From positions 43,145,189 through 43,209,188 of the forward strand of contig CM075938.1 in NCBI GenBank assembly GCA_038030265.1: a DNA stretch of 64,000 nt, given 5' to 3'. Position numbers and translations under genes: made by a program. The notes under the pieces were generated by a model. The model saw nothing but the letters and a program-made list of their open reading frames with translations, was not told the origin of the DNA and searched no databases. This document shows positions 49,287-60,400 of the stretch, piece after piece; positions within the stretch are counted from its first letter, which is position 1, and the number at the start of each line of letters is the position of its first letter. Origin of the DNA: Corythucha ciliata (Eukaryota > Arthropoda > Insecta > Hemiptera > Tingidae).

Positions 49287-50470
49287 ACAACCGTTTGAGA
49301 ATCGGAGTGGTCAAGCTCGGAAAAATGCACCTTGCTCAACAGTCGCTGGCCGGATTTGATCCGTTCATCTTGCTGTCTGTATTGAAGGGGCCTACCAGGT
49401 AGATTCCACTCATGAATTACCGCCAATTGACCAGCCGTGACCGGGGTGGACCGAAGCGTTCACTTCTGATGGAACGGTCACGAAAGGTAGCAATCCGATC
49501 TCTGGCGATCACGAGACTCGATAATTAGTGAAAACTAAGGTTTCGTGACCGAACTTGACCGAAGCTGACCTGACCAGACGGGTCCGAAATGACCGAACAT
49601 CAAAGTGTGGCACCATTTCGGACTCGTACGATTTTTGTGAATTTTTTGACGTCAAAAAAAGTGGAGGTTTTCGGGCGTTTTTACTTTCTCATTTGCCTAT
49701 GATCCGCCATTTTTAAAAATTCGGCCGTTAATAAAATGTGGGCGAGGAGGTAACTCAATGTGTCTAACGTATAGAGATCTGTATTGTGTAATTATTTCGA
49801 GCCAAACTCTGCATTTTTTCGGTTTCCCACTCCTAAACCACAGTTCAGAAAAATTTCGACCGAAGTTTCGGGAGGTCTAGCCTGCTTTCGATCCAGAATC
49901 AGTGCGAGTTTTTCCAAAATTGCAACCAAACCTTGAAAATCTGGCAAATAGTTGCCCCAGCTCATGAAATTCATAACCAAATCGTCCATCGAGAGTTCGG
50001 TCAGCGGTCAATCGACCATTTGAAGATCGCAGTGGTCAAGCTCAAACAAATTCATGTTGCTCAACAGTCAATGGTCCGTTTTGAGCCGTTCATCTTGCTG
50101 TCTGTATTGAAGGGGCCCACCAGGCAGATTCCACTCAAGTATTACCGCGAATTGACCAGCTCTGACCGGGGTTGACCGAAGCGGTCACTTTGAATGGTAC
50201 AGACAAGAAACGTGGAAAATTGACCTCCAGGGTTCACGAGATATAAGGAATAGTGAAAATGAAGGTTTCCGGATTGTACTTGACCGAAGCTGACCTGACC
50301 TGACCGGTCGGAAATGACTGAACATTAAAGTATGGCAACTATTCAGACTCAGACGGTTTTAGGGTATTTTATGACGTTAAAAATATTGAAGTCGTCAGGC
50401 ATGTTATCCCCCTGAAATTTCAATGATCCGCCTGTTATTTAAATTAGAGCGTTGATAAAATGTAGGCGAA
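49287..50470. repeat. Diverged satellite units with 725-bp period
   Basis: After TCGGTCACCGGTCAAA the sequence leaves the 584-bp consensus. The cognate word TCGGTCAGCGGTCAA returns 725 bp later (49272 to 49997). Between these, blocks such as GCTGTCTGTATTGAAGGGGC recur at 725-bp spacing and are absent from the 584-bp units. Other blocks (TGTGGCACCATTT, ACTCGTACG, TTTTTGTGAATTTTTT) are shared with them. The last unit is cut off by the foldback element at 50471. These look like an older, longer unit type from which the 584-bp unit arose by internal loss. Confidence 0.8.
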
Positions 50471-51398
50471 GCAGTCCTCCGTCTATAACCTCAAAAATCA
50501 TAATTTCTACTGCATTTTAGTGAAGAAAGCATCAAACTTTGCAGGAATGTTCCATGAACCAATTAGAAAGATTTGAGTGGCGGTTCCATCAACTTGTCCT
50601 TCCGGGGGCGGCCCTTGGTTGTTGGGCAGAGGGGTACTTGGGGATGTAAATTATTTAAATATGAATCTTGCACATTTTCAGGTGTTTAAAAACTGTAGTG
50701 GTATCACTAGAGTGTATAGGACCAGTTTTGTCCTGCACATTTTGCCGTTATCCTCATTTGTCAGCCTCTATGAGTGCTTACCGCCCCCAGCTTCCCTTGA
50801 AGCAATTTTTTTACGATTAGTTTCCTAACTCAGACAAACAAAAAAATCAACTCAAATGAAATGGGTAGATCATCGCTTTTTCAGGATTGACCAATCGCAG
50901 TAATTTGCTGCAATCGCCTAGACTAGAGGACATTTCCCAAGGTAACACTTGGGGAAAATACCCAGAATAAGCCCAAAATCTCTGCTCCAGGGGACAAAAT
51001 ATTTCCACTCAATCATCGACTTAAGGTGCGTTTATCAATGCACTTATTCTACAGACAATGCTGGGATAAGTCTGGTTGCCTTGGGCCCTTTTTGTAAACA
51101 GTAATGTGAAGTTATTCGACGAAAAGCAATTCATTGAGACATCCAGTGATTGATAAACCCACCCTTAGAGACAAACAAGTTTAACCATCAGTTTCCCCTT
51201 TTTTTTCACCCGAATTACAGCAAATTAGTATGATTTCATTGTACATCATCCCCAAGTGGGCTGCCCCCACTAGGAAAAATTGATGGAACCGCGGCTCAAA
51301 GCTTTCTAATTGGTCCACAGAACATTTCTACAATGTTTAGTGCTTCCCTCACTAAAATGCAGTATTTTACGATTTCTGTGGTAGTAGACGGCGGACTA
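50471..51398. mobile_element. Foldback/TIR element truncating the satellite edge
   Basis: Long inverted arms of about 165-190 bp occupy 50471-50665 and 51235-51398, sharing CTGCATTTTAGTG, ACCAATTAGAAAG, GCGGTTCCATCAA and CTTGGGGATG. The centre of about 0.57 kb has no coding capacity and holds a nested MITE (51025-51164). Confidence 0.75.
51025..51164. mobile_element. TTAA-type MITE nested in the foldback element
   Basis: GGTGCGTTTATCAATGCAC at the left pairs with AGTGATTGATAAACCCACCC at the right. The flanks are TTAA (51021-51024) and TTAG (51165-51168), a TTAA target duplication with one change. Confidence 0.7.
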
Positions 51399-51602
51399 AT
51401 ATGTTTATTTAATTTTTTTTTCAAACAAATGAATGAATGAAAATCGTTGGCGAAAAAAACATCGTTTGTCATAATCATAAGCATCTGTGTTGTCTGAGGC
51501 CATTATTTTAAGAATTTAATAAAATTTGTCTCAGTCGCCTGTCGCAGTCGGAGGCGACTTCGACAAATTTGTTTACATTTTTAAATTATTGCTTGTTGTT
51601 AG

Positions 51603-51742
51603 ATCCCTTTTACACGAGTAAGTTTTTGATCAAAGCAGCCATTTTTTGAAACAATTAACAGATGTTCCATGCCTAAAATGGTCTGTTTCTGTTCAGCTTT
51701 AACATATTTTTCAACAAAAAACCTTACTCGTGTAACAGGAGC
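51603..51742. mobile_element. Inverted-repeat element (MITE)
   Basis: CCCTTTTACACGAGTAAG at the left pairs with CTTACTCGTGTAACAGGAG at the right, with further pairing of TTTTTGATCAAA-like sequence. It is about 140 bp with no coding content. Confidence 0.65.
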
Positions 51743-52054
51743 ATTAGAAATTATAGCGAAGCAGAGATGTGAAATGCGAATTGAAGAAATTTGCCTACAA
51801 TACTCCCCGCACTCCATCTGACATGATGAGGCTTTCTTATTCTACATTTGACCTCGGGGTTGAGTACATAAACCTATAAACAATTGAATAATTCGGGTTT
51901 CATTCTAGGAAAGTGTACACAATTATTATGGTAATGGTGGGGGGGGGGGGGGTGCCAAGCGTGCGAGTGAGAGAGAAGACGGATGAAACGGGTGCACTCC
52001 TCACGGCTCCTATTTGGTTGAACTTGAAGAAATTCTGTTTTTAAATTCTAACTA

Positions 52055-52193
52055 ATTGCGTTTTCCATTTTCATAAAATTCCGCTCTGAAGCCGACCATT
52101 TCCACCCGTCTTCTCTGAATAATTATGGTAACCGAATAGACAGGTGGAAATGCTCGGCTCCAAAGTAGAATTTTATGCAAATGGAAAACGCCA
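52055..52193. mobile_element. Inverted-repeat element (MITE)
   Basis: The arms (TGCGTTTTCCATTTTCATAA and, inverted, TTTTATGCAAATGGAAAACG) plus GACCATTTCCACC / GGTGGAAATG give about 55 bp of imperfect pairing around a short centre. Confidence 0.65.
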
Positions 52194-53226
52194 TAAGCGC
52201 GATTTGCTCGATAAGCGAACAAAATAGGTTTCTCTCTTAATAAACCAAAACAATAAGAAGAAACTTGAATAATATGTAAGTATTGTATGAGTGTGCTACG
52301 CTATGCAGTCGAAGAGATGGTAAGAGAAGGGGTACAGAAATAGAAAAAACCCACGCCGTAAAAGAACAAAAAAAAATATCGCTGACGACGGCACCCTCGC
52401 AAACTCTTCTCAACCACCCTTTATTCTTTTCTCTTGTCCGCCGACTTTGTATTTTTAATTTTTTCAACACAACCACAAACTATTTTTTTTTTACCGAAGC
52501 CCTTACTTTTTGTTAAGTTTGCAAGTAACGCATTGAGTGGTGTTTGGTGGAGGGAGACTTTTTCGGGGCTTCTTGAGTGCCCGCGAGGATTATTTCTTGT
52601 TCGACGGTTGTGCTTGTGCTATGCGTTGTGTGGTTCGAAGTGTTAGAACATAAATGGTTTAAATGAAGACGTAAAACGCGAATTCGTGACCGATCGACTA
52701 GCAAGGTAAGACGTTTGGATGTATTTTTTATTATCACTCGCTTAGATTAATTGAATTTAAAACATCGATCGTGACGAACGAAACGGGATTTATTCGTTGT
52801 GAATGCCGATAAATCCGGACAAATGTTTGACCCTCCCTCATACTACAGTTTGCTGCCGGGTTTGTTTAAGCCGAACTTCTTCCCATATTGCCACCCCCCT
52901 CTCGTCAACAATTTTCAAAAGTTTCGGTGGTTTTCGAAGGGCTTTGTTATACTAAATTTTTGCGCCAAATTTTAGGATGAACTTGCGAATTTTGTCAAAA
53001 TGTCTTCCCCCTTGAGGCCCTTCCCTTAATCAACTTTTTAGAGACATTTAAATGGTAATCGAAGGCCGTTGGTACATTAGATTTCTGATTTTTGAAGCGC
53101 TGGGATAAACGAGTGACGTTTGGCGATTTTTAAACGTTGCATCCCTTATTTCCCCCTTGAATTTTTTATACATATCTACAGTAATTTATGGTGTTCGTTG
53201 CATTACATTTTTCAACCAAATCTTAG

Positions 53227-53367
53227 GCACCTATTCATAGTCGCTACTTAAGTTAAAAATAAAATTATCTTAAGTAAAAATGGAATCAGTATTTGTTGAA
53301 AAAAAAAATCATTTGCTTAGGCGGCCACTTAGGGAAAAAGTTTGAGAGATGGCTATGAATACGAACC
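53227..53367. mobile_element. Decayed TTAA-type MITE, ATTCATAG family
   Basis: GCACCTATTCATAG at the left pairs with CTATGAATACGAACC at the right. The flanks are TTAG and TCAA, plausible decayed TTAA. The arms resemble those of the intact element at 57980-58116 (GGCCCATATTCATAG). Confidence 0.5.
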
Positions 53368-53609
53368 TCAATGTAGTTAGATAAACGTGTGAATTTTAGT
53401 TTAATCTCATCGCCTTTTTACCCCCTTTCCATCATGCACTTCTTATGTCTACTAGGTCTTATGGTTACTGATTTTTGGGCCAAAGCGCGTTCCGCTAAAT
53501 TAATATTTTGGCAAATTGGAGAAAATGTTGTCGATTATGGGGGGAGCCCTACTCTAGAATTGGTGCTTCACAAAAAGGATGCCACCTAATATTTTTATTC
53601 ATTACTAAA

Positions 53610-53884
53610 GGCCCGTTCACAAGCTCTATGTTTTCATTATGTGGTGCCTATGCAACCTTTCGAAATGCTTCATTTTTAGCGGGAATAAATTTGTTTGGTT
53701 GCATAGACTCCACAAAACGTAAACATAGAAGGTCCGTTCCATTGTTTCGTGAGTGCTACACTTTTGAAGAAAATCATCTGGTTTCATTCAATTTTTCAGA
53801 ATAAGTCAATGAAATCACATGGTTTTCTACACTAGTGTAGCTAGTGCAAAACAATGGAACGGACCTAGAGCTTGTGAACGGACC
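53610..53884. mobile_element. TTAA-type MITE carrying a nested MITE
   Basis: The left arm GCCCGTTCACAAGCTCTATG pairs with a right arm that is split. ACGTAAACATAGA lies before, and TAGAGCTTGTGAACGGACC after, the inner element 53730-53865. The right flank is TTAA (53885-53888) and the left flank is TAAA. A related uninterrupted element is at 58371-58479. Confidence 0.75.
53730..53865. mobile_element. MITE inserted in a MITE arm, with TAGA duplication
   Basis: AGGTCCGTTCCATTGTTT at the left pairs with AAACAATGGAACGGACC at the right. It is flanked by TAGA on both sides (53726-53729 and 53866-53869). Removing it with one TAGA rebuilds the outer arm AAACATAGAGCTTGTGAACG, the exact partner of the outer left arm. 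Confidence 0.8.
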
Positions 53885-54720
53885 TTAAACGACTCTCAAC
53901 CATTTTTCATTAGCGTAGAAAATATTTCGCTAAATCGCTCTCTTTTGCCCCAGGGGACCCCTGCGGATTTTGTTCAAGACGTGAGTTTTTTTTTTTTGTA
54001 GGAAAACGGGTTGAATTGATCTTTGCCCTTCCTAACCACTATTTTCCCTTGAAAGCCAATGAAATTAGCCTTCAAATGAGCCCCAGTCCATGTACGTACA
54101 TCGATTTGAGGGGGCGCTGTGATTTTTGAAATGCTATCAAAGAAACGTATTTTTTGATGCGGTAAAAATGCTTGAAAATGCATGAAACATTTATTGAGAG
54201 TAATTATTTATAAGATGACTCTAGAAAAAACAATTTCAAGTCGAAAAGAGTTTTCATTATCAATATATTCATTTTTTCTCTCCCGAAATGAGGATTTTAG
54301 GCAAATTTTTGTCCATTTTCGAGGGTCATTGAGGCGGAAATTAAAAGCGGTGTCCGTTTACGTTTAAAATTTGTAAATTGTGGTTTCTTGCGGTGCTGAA
54401 TTCAAAACTGATGCGCATTTAATAGTTGAAAAATTTTCAAAGGTAGTATGGTTTGTGGAAGGACGTATTTTAGTGTAATTTCCCCCGTTAAATCAAAACC
54501 TACGGCTCTGGGATTTTTTTCGAGTTTATCACACCAATTTCCTCGCAAAATCACAGAAAATTCGTCAAAACATTTTGAAATTCCGACTTTTTTGGGCTTT
54601 GGAATTTTTTGGGTGCCCCCTCAGGGCCCATTGGCAAGTTTGGGAAGACACGTGTTTAATATTTTTCTATGTAGAACACACAAAAAAATCGGAGATCAAA
54701 TCGGCGTCGGGAATTACTGA

Positions 54721-56403
54721 CACTTCCCTCGAAAGATGAAATACGGGGGGAGTCCCCCAATATTCGGAAAGGGGGGGGGGAGTCCCTGTTCAGGAAATCA
54801 GTCCCGATAATTGGACTCGAAGTTATAGATTTTGCATTACTCCACCATCCTTTTCATTACTGTTTGTCGTTTCTCGGTATGCTTTACTCGGGAGAAGAGT
54901 TGCCAGGTTTGAAGGGGAAAAATAACGTGCGCAATTCGAAAATGGGGGGGGGCATGGCCGCCTATACTAAAGATGGGGCCCCGGGCCCGGGATAAAATTG
55001 GGCCCCCCTCTGTAGGCGATGGAGAGGGGGGCGCACTTTCTTTCCCACGTGGGAATCAACATGGCTTCAAATTAGTTTTCAAAAGTACTTTGGGTAAAAA
55101 TTACAGTGGTGTTCGGGTAAAGAGGTAGGTATTTACAGCCATTTTTGAGAAATGTCTATTAGAAAATGCGGTCACTTGCCAGGCCACACCTTTTTTCACT
55201 TTTAACCGTCAGCCATGAGCGTGGGCAGTTGTCCTCCACTAGACTCCAAATCGAAGCCATAGTGGGGCAGCTGCCCACGCCTATAATACCATCAAAAATA
55301 CAAATCATTCAGAGTCACCACCGACTTCGCAGGGTTCCTTGATTAAAAAAAAATGCAAAATATTTTTCTCGCAAAAAAGATTTGCTCGCTATCCCTGAAA
55401 AGCTTATTCTGCGGTTCCCCAATTTCGCTTGCGGAAAACCAAATTTCGTGGGGTAGTTCATTGAAATGATCCACTTCACATATTTGGCTCACTAATAAAC
55501 TATTTATTTATTTAAATAAGCATGAAGAAGGCATTGGAATGCATCTGAATTGTTCTACACGTGAAGCAACCCACCACAGTAGATCAAATATATCACACGC
55601 CATTGCCGTGAACTAGCGACTTTTTCACTTTTAGCCAAGAATTAACGTTTTCTCCCCAATTGTATTCGTGAATTAGCGTCTTTCTTTTTATTCGCGAATT
55701 GGCTTTTAGTTGTAAATAATGGTGGATTTCATCACCTCAGCTTAAAGTTAAGAACTTATCGGAATGAGAGAGCTATAGGATAGGGAAGTAATTTTCGAAG
55801 GCGTGACCGCGGCTATAAGCAGCCGAAACATCGCTAATCATAAAAATAAATTTCAAATAAATAAAGGGGCCCTAGGACACTTAAGGCCGTATTTAGAGAC
55901 CATCATTAAAAAGGCCAACTCAAAGCGCTTCGAAACAGATGACACTTTTCATCGGACTCCCTTACGCCCCTTAGTCCTTATGAGTAGGAAATGTACCAAA
56001 ATGTACGACTCGATGAAAATAGTGTACACTAAAAAAACGTACGCCTGGCAAACCTGCTCGGGAGAGAAATACGTCATAAGAGTGATGTATACTAGTATTT
56101 TTGTATATATTTTAATTTTATAGATTCTCATAAAGTCATAACTGACTGTGATATGCCTGGGATAGAGAGGAAATTTCTAATAATTTCGAGGCACCTCACT
56201 TTTTTTTTCTTCATAAAAAGCAAAATGTGCCAATTTCATAAAAGTTTTAATGATAGTAAAGTGTCTGATGATGTCGGCGTGTCGAACTGATGAATGAGGC
56301 CATTGTACATTTTTCTTAGCTCAAAAAGAGCGTCGATAATCGAGTTAGCTATTATCATAATAATAATAATTATAGGTTCTTTAGAATAATATACGTATAA
56401 TTA
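54721..56403. other. Non-coding stretch, no gene seen
   Basis: G-runs occur near 54770 and 54945, with GGGCCCCGGGCCCGGG-type transposon-end debris near 54976-54992. A few family-A words occur at 55600-55720. A 106-codon frame at 55803-56123 is not recognisable. Confidence 0.45.
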
Positions 56404-56781
56404 TGTCGCATCCACTTCGCGAAATTGTCCACTTCATGAAATGGATGTCCATTTCACGAAGGGGCTCCACTTCCCGTAATTTCAAAATCTGGACAAAAAA
56501 AAATTCCATTTCTTGAAAAGGAAATCGCGTTTGTCCAGTTGCTGGAATTAAGCTTCCTTACTGCAAGGGGATGCACAACATTTTCTAGCGGGTTTTTGAG
56601 TGCTCAATAAAATAACCTTTTTAAATAAAAGAAAACTTGTTTCAGCATCTGAGATTCCTCACTCATCCATTTCACGAAAAGGATAATGTTGTCCAGATTT
56701 TGAAATTACGGCAAATGGAGCCACTTCGTGAAATGGACATCCATTTCATGAAGTGGACAATTACTCGACGTGGATGCGACA
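56404..56781. mobile_element. Inverted-repeat element with ~95-bp arms
   Basis: TGTCGCATCCACTTCGCGAA begins a left arm of about 95 bp whose inverted copy ends at 56781. The arms contain the subrepeats CCACTTC and CATTTCACGAA in both orientations and TAATTTCAAAATCTGGAC. It is 378 bp in all with a short AT-rich centre. No transposase and no certain target duplication were seen. Confidence 0.75.
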
Positions 56782-57343
56782 CGTATAACGGGTGATAACT
56801 TCATTACAAAATAAAAATAAATAAATATTGTTAACGCCTTCGATCCTCATAAGCCCCATTCTTAATCGCGCCGTTTCACTGCCAATTCCAATTCAGTTAA
56901 TTTATGTATCGAATTCAAACTACTTGATTAACTATCAAGTAGTATTTTACGATTTTTCAATGTTTGACGCTATTATAACATTTCCAGCCCCACTTCAAAC
57001 TTCACCAATTTATCCCAGCGCTACCTAAGGTGGTAAAAATTATTTTTCAAAAATGATCAAATTTCACTAAATTATTGTGCCAAAATTGCATGCTTAATTA
57101 GGCATAGTAGGCCACAGTAAAAATACATTTTGAGCAAAAATCAACATCATGTTAGTTCCTCATTGTTGAGCGTAACGCTACAGTCTCCTCGCTTAGAGCA
57201 CTGTACTGTTGTTAAGTTAGCCTGGGTACTATACTATACCTATTCATTGATTTACTACTAATCATTTCCCGGCCCGTGACTCAACCTTGTGTGATCTTCG
57301 TAAAGTATATTAGAAATACCAATGATTCCAAATTTGAAACCAG

Positions 57344-57494
57344 ATGGCTTGCACTCTCGTACGATTTGTGGAGGACCAACTACTCCATATCTGCTCGAAG
57401 AAAGATATTCGCCCACGGGCTCAAGAATCGAACATTGTAGACGCAAAGTATGGCACGTCCTTTTATCCCGCTTTGGTGCTCGTAGCAGAAGGAT
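57344..57494 (+). CDS. Exon 1: start of BEND5-like N-terminal module
   Basis: Fifty codons plus one base, ending at the consensus donor T|GTAAGA. The sequence MACTLVRFVEDQLLHICSKK, then an aspartate-rich turn, then VDAKYGTSFYPALVLVAEG has the pattern hydrophobic-VRF(V/L)ED, about 30 residues, Y.A..LA... seen at the N-terminus of BEND5-type proteins. The donor at 57495 splits a codon so that it joins in frame to exon 2 (Ser, then KKELSGILKN), continuing the same module. Without splicing the frame stops at 57544. Confidence 0.65.
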
Positions 57495-60400
57495 GTAAGA
57501 TTACTAAATTTATATTTCAGTTGTTCCATTGTTTTCTTGTGTAGAAAAAGTGCTTCAACAAAATCTGATTCAACTTAACTTAAGGGGGAGTTGTACTTGT
57601 GTTTCCTCGACCCTCCTCCAATCATACCTAGCCTACTCGGCGTTACGTAAATTATCGCCGTATTTGTGAACCAATACTGGATTTCAAGGTCTCATTTAAA
57701 TCTCCCGGAAATTCCGCACGCGCGTACGATATTCTTTTTTCATATTTCACCCATAAAGTAACTGTAAAACCCACATAAACTTTTACCTTGAAAATTCACG
57801 CTCTTTCGACGACTTCTTAAGGAAAGCAAGGTCGTGATTTAAATTGAATTTAAATTTAAATAAGACCTTGAAATCCAGGATTGGTGCAGAAATACGGCGA
57901 TAATTTACGTAACGCCGAGTAGGCGGGATATAATTGGAGGGTGGGGGGTCGAGGAATGTCGTGTTAATCTCCCCCTTAAGGCCCATATTCATAGTTATCA
58001 ACGAGTCTGAGTTCTTGCTTATTTCATTTCAAAATGGATGAGTTATAAAATATAACAACCGATTTGAAGTTACTCAAGCAAAAACTCAGACTCATTGATG
58101 ACTATGAATATGGGCCTTAATCACAAAGGAAACTGTTACTCAAGGGCTGAGTAAAGAAATAGGGTCAATGTCTACAACGGACAACAATGGAACCGGCCTA
58201 TTATTAAGGGGTCATTCAAGTTACCGCTCTTTCTCGTATCATATGAAACCTTATAGGCTTGGGACAAAGCTAACAGAGCCTAAATTTCAATTTACGCGCA
58301 AAGTATTTGGAGTATTCAATATTTCATAGTATCATTTGAAAGCTTATATGCTTAGGACAAAGCTACTTAAGGTCCGTTCACAAGCTCTGTGTTTGCGTTT
58401 TGTGGAGTCTATGCAAAACTTTGGTTCATTGGTTTCATAGACACCACACAACACAAACACAGAGGTTCTGAACGGCGCCAAGCCTGGATTTCAATTTTGG
58501 CTTTCCTCGATTTATAAATTAAATTCTAGTACTTTTAAAAATGACGTAGTACTATTTTTATAAATTTAATTTTAAATTCGAGGAAAGAAAAAATTGACAA
58601 TTTGGTTTAAAGTAGCTTTGTACTTCGGGCGTAAAACGGTGAGGGGAAAATGGACGGGAACGGTAACTTGAATGCCCCCTTAATTGGCATAATTTTCGAT
58701 GCTGCATATTTTTTGAATCTCGCAACATGAAATGCACTTTTTGTTTCAGCGAAAAAAGAACTTTCAGGTATTTTAAAGAACCTCAAAAAAGCTGATTTAT
58801 ACTTTGAAAAAAATGTGGCCCTGGTTTCATCTGACGCTGAAACGAATGAAGGTAACCATCAAGAAAAATATGGCATAAATATCACCAGAAATTCTTCATT
58901 CCAACTTGCAACTCTGTAACTTTCTTAGCTGCCGTTCAGTGTGACATACGGAAAAAATCGGCCTCAGTAGGGTTACAGACAGCAACGGTAGTAGAACCGC
59001 TTCAAGGTATGCATGAAAAACCAACCCGTAAAATGAGTTGTGTATCACCTAATGTTTTCTCTTATCTCTTTTTTATGCAGTAGTCTCAGGCAACAAACGA
59101 GAAAAAAGTTTCTCAGTGGGGTCGCAGACAGAGACGGTTGTAGCACCGCAACAAACCACTAATGGTAAATGCGTGAACGAAAATCCCGGAAAATGTTGTA
59201 TTCGTCAGCTGCTGTTTTAAACAACCGATCTATTTTGCGTATAGCAGTCTCAGTTGCAGTTCAGTGCGACAAACGGGAAGAATCTGGTTTCGAAGGGACT
59301 CGGATAACGACGGCTTCAGAACCGACGAGTTGGTGCTCACCATCCACCCCACAACATGGTGTCGAACAGATGGATGATTTTCTATCCACTCCCGCCAACC
59401 AATCAAGAGAAAGTGACTCCAGTAAAGAGCGCCCAGGTTGGTTCGAGGCGAACATTACTTCATTTTCGTTCAAATTAAGTGAATATTAATTAATTTTTTC
59501 ATTCTACAGACGGACATTCCCCTGCGTTAGTAATTCCAACGCAAACACAGCCGGTGCCTTCGACGAGTTGGTGCTCACCATCCACCCCACAACATGGTTT
59601 CGAACAGATGGATGATTTTCTATCCACTCCCGCCAACCAATCAAGAGAAAGTGACTCCAGTAGAGAGCGCCCAGGTTGGTTCGAGGCGAACATTACTTCA
59701 TTTTCGTTCAAATTAAGTGAATATTAATTAATTTTTTTCATTCTACAGACGGACATTCCCCTGCGTTAGTAATTCCAACGCAAACACAGCCGGAGCCTTC
59801 GACGAGTTGGTGCTCACCATCCACCCCACAACATGGTTTCGAACAGATGGATGATTTTCTATCCACTCCCGCCAACCGTTCAAGAGAAAGTGACTCCACA
59901 GCCAGCCCAGTTGCAGTAACTTCTAAAAAAAGGACAAGATTATTCAGTTCCAGCTCTTCTAGTAGTAGTGAGTCCATTCCCGATCGAGACATTGGTAAAA
60001 AAATTGGTCTAACCAGTCAACCTAAGAAACATTGTTGTTTCTATTGCCACAAGTTATTTTCTAAATTAAGCTCCCATCTATTGCAAGTTCATAAGAATGA
60101 GTTGCTGGTAGCGGAAATATCTTCCATTCCGAAGAACAGCCAATTACGAGCTACAAAACTAAAATTGTTGACCCGACTTGGTGATTACAATAGAAATTTA
60201 GAAGTCATAAATACGAAAACTGGGTCTTTATTAGTCACAAGAAAAGAAGAGGTAGAAAACCCCACGGCATATGGGCCATGTCCAGATTGTTTGGGCTTTT
60301 TTAAAAAGAAATTTTTGTACAAACACGCTCAACATTGTCCCGCAAGAGATGTGGCGTGCTCACTGCCTACAAATCCAAGGCAATTGCTGTCTGAAAGTGC

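Larger units (their letters stand above)
52820..54720 (+). repeat. Loosely repetitive region, ~110-120-bp degenerate units
   Basis: Sentences of the form TTTCCCCCTTGA, then a GTTGGTACATTAGATTT-like part, then TTTTTGGGCCAAA-like recur at roughly 110-120-bp spacing but are strongly diverged. The 5' edge (TTTGACCCTCCCTC, TGCTGCCGGGTTTGTTTAAG at 52829-52873) recurs at 63804-63850, so this is a dispersed repeat. Two MITEs have inserted into it. Confidence 0.4.

Noticed and set aside
58710..58794. Alternative start ATGAAATGCACTTTTTG running through the exon 2 acceptor (MKCTFCFSEKRTF)
   Set aside because: It is out of frame with the gene and stops after about 22 codons. The spliced model from exon 1 keeps one frame and phase throughout.
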